From an uncultured Syntrophomonadaceae bacterium (GTDB lineage: Bacteria; Bacillota; Syntrophomonadia; Syntrophomonadales; Syntrophomonadaceae): a DNA stretch of 20,056 nt. The stretch spans positions 1 through 20,056 of the forward strand of contig CALXSZ010000041.1 in assembly GCA_944391275.1 (NCBI GenBank), written 5' to 3'. Each line of letters starts with the position of its first letter. The first letter of the stretch is position 1. Made by a program: the position numbers and the translations under genes. This document shows positions 14,366 through 20,056 of this stretch, in pieces. A model generated the notes under the pieces. It was not told where the DNA came from and ran no database searches. It was given only the letters and a program-made list of their open reading frames with translations.

Positions 14366-15310
14366 CTAGTAACCTGTCAGTTGAATTGTCTTCTTTATAG
14401 CGTCGGCTGACTTTTGCAAAGATTCTTTTTCTCTTTCATTTAATGGAATTTCCAGGACTTTGCTAATTCCATCTTTCCCTAAAATGCACGGAACACTAAT
14501 GCATAAGTCCTTGAGTCCATACTCTCCTTCCAAACGCGTTGAAACGGGAAATACACATCTTTCATCACGAACAATCACTTCACAGATCCGACGTACCGAC
14601 TGCGCAATTGCATAGTACGTGGCTTTTTTATATTGTATCACTTGATAAGCGCTATTGCGTACTTCATTATAAATACTATACAACTCATCCTTATTCATAT
14701 CCGGACGCACCTGACGAATAAAATCTTCCAAACGTATCCCGGAAACGTTCGCCGAACTATACACAGGGAACTCACTGTCCCCATGCTCGCCCAAAATATA
14801 AGCATGAATTTGTTTGTGATCGATATCCAACCTCTCACCTAACATATATTTTAGTCGATTCGTATCCAATAAAGTACCGGATCCGATAACTCTGTGCGCA
14901 GGATATCCTGAAATTTCTTGCGCAACATAGGTTAATGTGTCCACTGGATTGGAAACCAACAATAGAATCGCTTCTTGGTTCCATTGCATAATATCTTCAA
15001 CAATTTTTTTCAGAATTTTCACATTACGTTCTACAAGATCTGTGCGAGTCTCGCCAGGTTTTTGCCCAGCTCCAGCTGTAATAATAATAATATAGGCGTC
15101 TTTTAGATCTTCATAGGTACCCGCGTAAACCCGTGATGCAGGCATAAATGGAAGTCCGTGATTCAAATCCATTTCCTGTCCTTTTGCCTTTGCCATGTTC
15201 GTATCCAACATCACAATTTCTGAAAAAATTCCGTCTTCCATCAATGTATATGTGATTTCAGCCCCAACAAATCCACAGCCGATAACTGCACATTTTCCTC
15301 GATTGATCAT
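14366..15310 (-). CDS. ldh: L-lactate dehydrogenase
   Basis: A 314-residue NAD-dependent 2-hydroxyacid dehydrogenase of the lactate/malate superfamily. Gly11-x-Gly13-x2-Gly16 (VIGCGFVGA) starts the Rossmann fold; the mobile loop reads TAGAGQKPGETR, where Gln rather than Arg at the specificity position marks a lactate rather than a malate dehydrogenase. SNPVDTLTYV and DTNRLKYML carry conserved substrate-binding residues, and ILGEHGDSEFPVYSS contains the catalytic histidine. It reduces pyruvate to L-lactate and recycles NADH in fermentation. AGGAGG lies eight bases before the ATG and a promoter candidate is at 15332-15360. The upstream carboxylase operon also uses pyruvate, so the window carries two competing exits from pyruvate. 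Confidence 0.95.
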   Translation of the reverse strand: MINRGKCAVIGCGFVGAEITYTLMEDGIFSEIVMLDTNMAKAKGQEMDLNHGLPFMPASRVYAGTYEDLKDAYIIIITAGAGQKPGETRTDLVERNVKILKKIVEDIMQWNQEAILLLVSNPVDTLTYVAQEISGYPAHRVIGSGTLLDTNRLKYMLGERLDIDHKQIHAYILGEHGDSEFPVYSSANVSGIRLEDFIRQVRPDMNKDELYSIYNEVRNSAYQVIQYKKATYYAIAQSVRRICEVIVRDERCVFPVSTRLEGEYGLKDLCISVPCILGKDGISKVLEIPLNEREKESLQKSADAIKKTIQLTGY

Positions 15311-15331
15311 TCAAATCGCCTCCTTTCATTC

Positions 15332-15360
15332 ATTATGCCGCATTTCTCCTAAAAAAGCAA
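15332..15360 (-). promoter_or_regulatory. Sigma-A-type promoter of ldh
   Basis: On the minus strand TTGCTT (15360-15355), a 17-base spacer and CATAAT (15337-15332), about 20 bases upstream of the ldh ATG region. It lies just after the ABC-transporter terminator, as expected for an independent ldh unit. Confidence 0.55.
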
Positions 15361-15371
15361 GGAAAGGTAAG

Positions 15372-15411
15372 AAAAGAAAAAAAGACTGTTCTGAAAATTT
15401 CAAACAGTCTT
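15372..15411 (-). terminator. Terminator of the amino acid ABC transporter operon
   Basis: AAGACTGTT (15382-15390) pairs with AACAGTCTT (15403-15411), with possible inner pairing TGAAA/TTTCA. On the minus strand a TTTTTTTCTTTTC run follows. It begins 23 bases after the last permease stop. Confidence 0.9.
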
Positions 15412-15433
15412 CCTTATATAGCATCGATTTTGT

Positions 15434-16111
15434 TTATTTCGTGACATCAACGTTTCGTTTTTTCCAATTTCGTACAACACACGAAAGCGAAAAACAAATA
15501 ACAAAATAAACTACTGCCAATAAGCCAAATATTAAAAAAGTCTGGGTTGTTTTCTCCACATTGGCAATATTTTGTCCCATAATAATTTGTCCCGTACGGA
15601 AAAATTCCAAAATACCAAATCCAGCCAAAAACGAGGTATCTTTTATGGTTGTAATAATTTGGGATAATAAAGAAGGAATAATATGATGCAAACATTGTGG
15701 CATAATAATATACCATAACGTTTGGACAAAGTTAAACCCCTGCGATTTTGCCGCTTCAAATTGTCCATTCGAAATGGAATTAAGGCCTCCGCGAACAATT
15801 TCAGCAATAACCGCCGATGTATAAAGAAACAACGCTAAAGCGCCACGTAAAGTGGCACTTGGGACAAGGCTGCTCGGAACTAAAAAAATACAGGCAAACA
15901 TCCATAAAAGTAAAGGCGTGTTGCGGAAGATTTCAATATAAATCCCTGCAATTTTTCCAATAAATTTTACATAATTCCGTAATATTCCCAAGATCGATCC
16001 AAAAATAAGTGATAAAAAAACGACTCCTACCGAAAGTCCAATGGTCGTGAGCAAACCTTGTAATAAAAATCCTACATTATCCGCTGAGAATACGCTGGTA
16101 AAAGCACTCAT
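15434..16111 (-). CDS. Polar amino acid ABC transporter permease 2
   Basis: A 225-residue HisM/GlnP-type permease with about five membrane helices. The N-terminal GLLTTIGLSVGVVFLSLIFGSILGILR region and EIFRNTPLLLWMF are typical, and the ATPase-coupling EAA loop is visible as EAAKSQGFNFVQTLWYIIMPQ. Its ATG overlaps the TGA of the upstream permease gene by four bases (ATGA), a sign of coupled translation and probably heterodimer formation with that protein. It is the last gene of the importer operon and is followed by the terminator. Confidence 0.93.
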   Translation of the reverse strand: MSAFTSVFSADNVGFLLQGLLTTIGLSVGVVFLSLIFGSILGILRNYVKFIGKIAGIYIEIFRNTPLLLWMFACIFLVPSSLVPSATLRGALALFLYTSAVIAEIVRGGLNSISNGQFEAAKSQGFNFVQTLWYIIMPQCLHHIIPSLLSQIITTIKDTSFLAGFGILEFFRTGQIIMGQNIANVEKTTQTFLIFGLLAVVYFVICFSLSCVVRNWKKRNVDVTK

Positions 16112-16836
16112 ACCGCCACCTCCACATTGGTTTCTTTCTGCTCTTTTACTTCTTTTTGAACGCCTTGTTTCTTTAAACGTTCTTCATAATGACGAGCCCA
16201 AGTGGAAAGTGGGAAACAAAGAATGAAATATAATACTCCTGCTACAACATACGCAGGTCCATAATTCAACGTATAAGAAGCCCATGAATCAGCCGCGTAC
16301 ATCAAATCCGCTCCGGCAATCATCGCTAAAACGGAAGTATTTTTAATCAAGTTTACGGCTTGATTGGTTAAAGGCGGTAAAACAATTTTTACGGTTTGTG
16401 GCAAAATAATATAACGCATGGTTTGAACATACGTAAATCCCTGAGACTGGGCCGCTTCCGCCTGCCCTTTATGAATTGAATCAATTCCGCCCCGCATGAC
16501 TTCTGTCACGTAGGCACCGTGATAGATGCCTACGCCCAGAACGCCAATTGCGAATTTTCCTAAAACCAAGCCTAACATGGCTAAGCCATTATAATAGAAA
16601 AAAATTTGAATTAAGAGCGGCGTATTCTGGAAAAATTCCACATAGCCTCTTACAATACCCTGTAAAATCCTACTCTTTGTCGTCGATAGTACGCCAAAGA
16701 CAATCCCTATTGCTAATGCTAATAATAATGCTAGCGCCGCAACTTCCAGCGTACGTAAAAAACCAAGCGCGAATTGATCCCACGATTCAAATAATTTTTC
16801 CCACCTGAATAAAGCAAATGGTCCATTGCCACTCAT
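16108..16836 (-). CDS. Polar amino acid ABC transporter permease 1
   Basis: A 242-residue permease of the His/Glu/Gln/Arg/opine family. It shows GFLRTLEVAALALLLALAIGIVFGVL, EFFQNTPLLIQIFFYYNGL and the EAA coupling loop EAAQSQGFTYVQTMRYIILPQ, then NLIKNTSVLAMIAGADLMYAA. With the second permease it should form the transmembrane channel. The tail is charged and glutamate/lysine rich (KEVKEQKETNVEVAV). AGGAG lies 12 bases before the ATG. Its stop overlaps the next gene's start, and it follows the binding-protein gene by 50 bases. Confidence 0.93.
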   Translation of the reverse strand: MSGNGPFALFRWEKLFESWDQFALGFLRTLEVAALALLLALAIGIVFGVLSTTKSRILQGIVRGYVEFFQNTPLLIQIFFYYNGLAMLGLVLGKFAIGVLGVGIYHGAYVTEVMRGGIDSIHKGQAEAAQSQGFTYVQTMRYIILPQTVKIVLPPLTNQAVNLIKNTSVLAMIAGADLMYAADSWASYTLNYGPAYVVAGVLYFILCFPLSTWARHYEERLKKQGVQKEVKEQKETNVEVAV

Positions 16837-16886
16837 AATCCAATCATACTCCTACTAGAAAAATCCGACTTTGTATCTATCTGTTT

Positions 16887-17753
16887 CTACAAATTCCATT
16901 TCGTAACAAGTTCTTGTATGGTACCGTCTTCCATCCAAGTGGAAATTAAATCGTCTACATAGGCGGCTAACTCCGTATTGTCTAATTTAATTGCCACGCC
17001 ATATTCCTGCGGATTAAAAGCATCGTCTAACAATACAGTGGTATCGTCCAAATAACCGCGCAAGATGGATTTATCTACGCAGAAAGCATTAACGCGTCCG
17101 GAATCCAATGCGGCTTTAATTTCCGGATAAGTCGCATATTCTTCAAAAGTTACATTCACACCTAAGTTTTCCGCTTCAGCGCTTACAGCATCTCTCGAAG
17201 TTGAAGATTGTGCTACACCAATAATTGCACCGTCCATATCCGCTAAACTTTCATAACCAGAATCATTTTTCACCAATAAGCCAACCGCATCCGTATAATA
17301 CGGAGTGGAGAAATTATACGTTTGTTTCCGTTCTTCTGTAATCGTGAAAGTCGCTAAAATCATATCCACTTCACCGTTATCCAACAACGGTCCACGGGTT
17401 TTAGCCGTTACAGGAGTTGTTGCAATCGCATTTTCATCCCCAATGATCTCTGCAGCAATTAATTTTGCAAGGTCAACTTCTAACCCTTCAATTTCTCCAG
17501 TCGCCGTGTTCCGCAATCCAAATCCCGGAACATCCTCTTTTACGCCAACATTTAAAACGCCCCGATCTTTAATTGCCTGCACCTGCGCTGGCAAAGCTCC
17601 TTCTTCTGTCGGTTCCGTTGATTCTGTTTGTTCCGTCTGTTCCGTTTGTTCCGTCGTTGGAGCCGGCGTTTCCTCTCCGCCACAACCAGCTGCAAAAACA
17701 GCCAACATCAGAATGGCTGCCAACAACATCAACCATTTCATCGTCTTTTTCAT
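16887..17753 (-). CDS. Amino acid-binding lipoprotein (PEB1-like, probably aspartate/glutamate)
   Basis: A 288-residue substrate-binding lipoprotein. The signal peptide (MKKTMKWLMLLAAILML) ends at the lipobox AAGC with Cys24 as the lipidated residue. A low-complexity linker of repeated Thr-Glu-Gln units follows, then a type-II periplasmic-binding fold. The stretches TRGPLLDNGEVDMILATFTI, ERKQTYNFSTPYYTDAVGLL and AALDSGRVNAFCVDKSILRGY are very close to Campylobacter PEB1, which binds aspartate and glutamate, so similar specificity is likely but not proven. The ORF can be extended to a TTG five codons upstream, but GGAGGG lies within that extension, so 17753 is the better start. It sits between the ATPase and permease genes. 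Confidence 0.92.
   Translation of the reverse strand: MKKTMKWLMLLAAILMLAVFAAGCGGEETPAPTTEQTEQTEQTESTEPTEEGALPAQVQAIKDRGVLNVGVKEDVPGFGLRNTATGEIEGLEVDLAKLIAAEIIGDENAIATTPVTAKTRGPLLDNGEVDMILATFTITEERKQTYNFSTPYYTDAVGLLVKNDSGYESLADMDGAIIGVAQSSTSRDAVSAEAENLGVNVTFEEYATYPEIKAALDSGRVNAFCVDKSILRGYLDDTTVLLDDAFNPQEYGVAIKLDNTELAAYVDDLISTWMEDGTIQELVTKWNL
17613..17657 (-). repeat. Five 9-bp tandem units in the lipoprotein linker
   Basis: Five imperfect 9-base units (consensus TTCCGTTTG on the plus strand) encode Thr-Glu-x, as TEQ three times and then TES and TEP. They form the flexible linker between the lipidated Cys24 and the ligand-binding domain. Such in-frame repeats can change copy number between strains without breaking the gene. 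Confidence 0.8.
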
Positions 17754-17832
17754 TTTTTGTCCCTCCAATTTTTTATTATAGACATTCCTATATTCCCATA
17801 AAACATTAATATGTTTAACAGGCCACTTTTTA

Positions 17833-18555
17833 TTATCGAATGATTTTGCTTAAGAAAAGCTTCGTTCTTTCATGCGTGGGATTCGTAAAAAAATGTTCTG
17901 GCGTCCCCTCTTCAATAATCGTTCCATCATCCATAAAAATCACCCGATCTGCTACTTGGCGAGCAAACCCCATTTCATGGGTTACAACCACCATTGTAAT
18001 GTTTTCTTGCGAGAGCTTGATCATAACGTCCAAAACTTCTTGGATTGTTTCAGGATCTAACGCCGAAGTCGGTTCATCAAATAAAATAATTTTTGTTTGC
18101 GAACATAAAGCTCTTGCAATCGCTACACGCTGTTGTTGTCCACCGGAGAGTGTGGACGGATAAACTTCCGCCTTTTCTCTCAACCCAACAATATCCAGAT
18201 ATTTATAGGCCAGAGATTCCGCTTCCTCTCTGCTTTTGTGCTGTAATTTAATTGGAGCCAAGGTCAAATTTTGTAAAACGGTTTTATGTGGATATAAATT
18301 AAATTGCTGAAAAACCATTGACGTTGTCCGCCGTACCATTTCCACGCGATTTTTCGTTGTTAATTCTTCTCCATCAATATAAACATGCCCTGAAGTTGGA
18401 ACCTCTAAAAAATTCATGCAACGAACGGTTGTTGATTTTCCAGAACCAGATGGTCCAATGATAACCAATTTTTCCCCTTCCGCAACTTCTAAATTAACAT
18501 CTTTCAGAACATGATTTTTCCCAAAATATTTATTTACATTTTCCAGTTTTATCAA
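17833..18555 (-). CDS. Polar amino acid ABC transporter ATP-binding protein
   Basis: A 240-residue GlnQ-type ATPase that drives the importer. It has Walker A GPSGSGKST, the Q-loop VFQQFNLYPH, the signature LSGGQQQR, Walker B IILFDEPTSALDPE and the switch histidine in VVTHEMG. It is the first gene of a four-gene operon, then the binding lipoprotein (about 80 bases later) and two permeases. The start is a TTG at 18555, with GGGGGAG seven bases upstream; there is no ATG in a sensible place. A small stem (AAACAT/ATGTTT, 17801-17816) in the gap to the lipoprotein gene might protect or adjust the relative mRNA amounts. Length is normal for the family. Confidence 0.95.
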   Translation of the reverse strand: MIKLENVNKYFGKNHVLKDVNLEVAEGEKLVIIGPSGSGKSTTVRCMNFLEVPTSGHVYIDGEELTTKNRVEMVRRTTSMVFQQFNLYPHKTVLQNLTLAPIKLQHKSREEAESLAYKYLDIVGLREKAEVYPSTLSGGQQQRVAIARALCSQTKIILFDEPTSALDPETIQEVLDVMIKLSQENITMVVVTHEMGFARQVADRVIFMDDGTIIEEGTPEHFFTNPTHERTKLFLSKIIR

Positions 18556-19004
18556 ATGAGGCTCCCCCTTTTTGAAGCGATTACGAGCTTTATAAAAATA
18601 TTCTTTACCTTATCTCATGCAGATTCTTTTCTCATCCCAAATTTTTATTTTACCAAAACTTTTACATACGATTAATTATACGCACTCAAAGAAATTCCGT
18701 CAACATTCATAATTTTTTTATTTTTCCATTTTTTATTTTTTAAATAAAGTCGTTTAATAAATTTTTGTTATAAAAAAAAATATTGTTGAAATAAAAATTC
18801 ATTTTAATTCCAAGCATTTACTATTAAACCGATGCTAAAATGGAAATTCGCTCTATTATGTATACAGTATTTTTCTGTATTTTTTTCTCGAACAGTAACC
18901 TTTTCCGCTTTCTCGTTAACTTTCTCCATCCCCAGATTACGGACTTTTTACATATCCATCGAACCAGAAACTCCGATCGATTTTATTTGATTTTTCAGAA
19001 TTTT
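18556..19004. other. AT-rich intergenic region upstream of the ABC operon
   Basis: About 450 bases with a very AT-rich core (18700-18790). It contains the sigma-A promoter at 18675-18703, with A/T tracts directly upstream that could act as an UP element, and a leader of about 110 bases before the ATPase TTG. No gene is supported: a 64-codon plus-strand frame near 18840 has no ribosome site. No clear terminator was found after the 289-residue gene that ends at 19005. Confidence 0.5.
18675..18703 (-). promoter_or_regulatory. Near-consensus sigma-A promoter of the ABC transporter operon
   Basis: On the minus strand TTGACG (18703-18698), exactly 17 spacer bases and TATAAT (18680-18675): eleven of twelve positions match consensus. 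It is the strongest promoter in the window. Confidence 0.8.
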
Positions 19005-19874
19005 TCAAAAGATTCCGGGAATCCTATGCGCTAAATAAAGCCCTGCCATAAAAGATCCGGCATTCGCCGCTAAAGCATACAAAACGGCCTTGCTCCGTTT
19101 TTGAGGCGCTGCGCTATACCGTGAAATCAATAGGGCATAAAGAAACGCTTCTATGAAAAACACGATAAATTCCAGCAGGATATACGCAATCAAAAAAGCC
19201 ATCGGCCCAACGTAGTAATTGACTCCGTTCAATAGAACATTGAAAGCGACTTGAGTAAAAACATTCACCATTCCGAAAAAGCACAGCAACTTTTTCTCTC
19301 GATAACCAAATCCCCACGCTATTGCCAACTCAATCAGAATTGTCAGGAAAATACGCGCAAATAAAGAAACAAGCTCCCAGGTAAAATCATAACTTTTCTC
19401 AGCTATCAGCAGACTATTTGTTTCATACATCGATAAATCCACCGTAAAGTAGCTATCAAAGGCGTACCGTTCATAAATCGGACTTACGTAAAAAATATCT
19501 TTTTCAGGGAAATAGAGTAATATTTTAAACGGGGAAGGCGGATAGTAGGTCCATTCCAACTTATGGTTCTCTGAACAATCCCACCATTCTTGCAAAAAAT
19601 AAAAACCGTCTGCATCTTCATATTCAACAAACTTTCTCCAAATCGTCCGGTCGGCGTCATTCCATTCATCTCTATCCGCCCCGGATGTGCCATCCCACGC
19701 CGAAGCGGGTCCTACGGATCTCCTGTCCGACAAAAGCGTTCCGTAGTAAAGGGTATCCTCCAAACCGGTAAATTCAATGCGTATAGAAGGTTTTGGCCCT
19801 ACATCCGCATAAGCCGTCATCGGAACGATTATCGGCAGACCAATGAAAATAAAAAACAGCAGCAGCTTTTTCAT
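19005..19874 (-). CDS. Exported/membrane protein with ADVGPKPS N-terminus, unknown function
   Basis: A 289-residue protein. An N-terminal signal peptide (MKKLLLFFIFIGLPIIVPMTAYA, cleavage likely after AYA) precedes ADVGPKPSIRIEFTGLEDTLYYGTLLSDR, then an extracytoplasmic domain rich in aromatic and acidic residues (EYEDADGFYFLQEWWDCSENH, YYPPSPFKILLYFPE), and about four or five membrane helices from residue 165 to the end. I recall similar hypothetical proteins in Clostridia, but no function is known to me. The GAGGGG site is eight bases before the ATG. The domain order, a soluble outer part followed by a membrane bundle, could suit a sensor or transport accessory; that is speculation. Neighbours do not help. 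Confidence 0.82.
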   Translation of the reverse strand: MKKLLLFFIFIGLPIIVPMTAYADVGPKPSIRIEFTGLEDTLYYGTLLSDRRSVGPASAWDGTSGADRDEWNDADRTIWRKFVEYEDADGFYFLQEWWDCSENHKLEWTYYPPSPFKILLYFPEKDIFYVSPIYERYAFDSYFTVDLSMYETNSLLIAEKSYDFTWELVSLFARIFLTILIELAIAWGFGYREKKLLCFFGMVNVFTQVAFNVLLNGVNYYVGPMAFLIAYILLEFIVFFIEAFLYALLISRYSAAPQKRSKAVLYALAANAGSFMAGLYLAHRIPGIF

Positions 19875-19974
19875 AAAATATTCCCCTCGTTGAATTCCCT
19901 ATAAGCGACGATGTTCTTTTTCTTTACTGAAAAGGAGGAAAACACGTTCTAATGATACACGTTTCATTCCCATC

Positions 19975-20056
19975 CTAACCCTTAGCCGTTTTTACTTCTT
20001 CATCCTCCGACTCCTCATCGCTTGTTTGGACCGTTATTAAAATTTCCAGCACTCTT
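19975..20056 (-). CDS. C-terminal end of a gene extending beyond the window
   Basis: On the minus strand one frame is open from the right edge for 26 codons (RVLEILITVQTSDEESEDEE then VKTAKG) and stops with TAG at 19977-19975. The hydrophobic stretch followed by a very acidic tail looks like a protein C-terminus, and the other two frames on that strand stop early. Too little is present to identify it. It would be upstream of the 289-residue gene with about 100 bases between. Confidence 0.4.
   Translation of the reverse strand, partial: RVLEILITVQTSDEESEDEEVKTAKG

Noticed and set aside
14366..15310. Malate dehydrogenase
   Set aside because: The specificity loop reads AGAGQKPGETR; malate dehydrogenases have Arg where this has Gln.
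17305..17781. 158-codon plus-strand open frame over the binding lipoprotein
   Set aside because: Its repeats are only the reverse of the Thr-Glu-Gln linker units; no independent coding evidence.
18862..18886. Plus-strand ATACAG/CTGTAT hairpin followed by six Ts
   Set aside because: The stem is only six AT-rich pairs and there is no plus-strand gene to terminate; probably chance in AT-rich DNA.
19931..19978. AAGGAGG followed by ATG at 19952 on the plus strand
   Set aside because: The frame stops after eight codons and the spacing is long; treated as chance.
1..20056. Mobile element, prophage, CRISPR or defence island
   Set aside because: No transposase, integrase, phage structural gene, direct-repeat array or known defence gene was seen, and gene order is that of core genome.

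Overview
The window looks like a chromosomal segment of a low- to mid-GC Gram-positive (Bacillota) bacterium, most likely an anaerobic, fermentative member of the Clostridia or a close relative. The reasons are the Asp23-AmaP-DUF2273-nusB-xseA-xseB-ispA block, a split biotin-dependent pyruvate/oxaloacetate carboxylase, an L-lactate dehydrogenase, a YlmC/YmxH-type sporulation-associated PRC-barrel gene, strong GGAGG ribosome sites and several TTG starts. No rRNA, tRNA, CRISPR array, prophage or insertion sequence was seen, so this is mostly core genome. Nearly all genes are on the minus strand; the exceptions are two small plus-strand genes near 12.6-13.9 kb.

Layout. (1) 1-1931: a PspA membrane-stress protein followed by a double zinc-ribbon membrane protein resembling B. 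subtilis YdjG, which runs off the left edge. (2) 2006-6371: a housekeeping cluster, transcribed asp23 > amaP > DUF2273 > nusB > xseA > xseB > ispA, tightly packed and often overlapping. (3) 6508-9767: a carboxylase operon. The first gene fuses a pyruvate/oxaloacetate carboxyltransferase to a complete AccB-type biotin carrier. The second is the biotin carboxylase accC, which carries an in-frame TAA 26 codons before its expected end. A terminator follows the original end. (4) 10.1-12.4 kb: a small helix-turn-helix-like protein and a MATE exporter, each with its own terminator. (5) 12.6-13.9 kb: a 77-residue Cys/Gly/Pro/Arg-rich protein, the YlmC-like protein and a deoxyinosine-type DNA glycosylase, separated by shared regulatory DNA. 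(6) 13.9-15.3 kb: L-lactate dehydrogenase and a short coiled-coil/zinc-ribbon protein. (7) 15.4-18.7 kb: a complete polar amino acid ABC importer (ATPase, binding lipoprotein, two permeases) whose binding protein resembles the aspartate/glutamate binder PEB1. It has a near-consensus sigma-A promoter and a terminator. (8) 19.0-20.06 kb: an exported/membrane protein of unknown function and the tail of a further minus-strand gene.

The most interesting region is the carboxylase operon. The carboxyltransferase-AccB fusion keeps, inside its coding sequence, what looks like the ribosome site and ATG of an independent accB gene, so one gene could make both a fused carboxylase subunit and a free biotin carrier. 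The next gene, accC, appears to have suffered a single-base nonsense change: the codons beyond the stop still read as a conserved AccC C-terminus and end just before the terminator.
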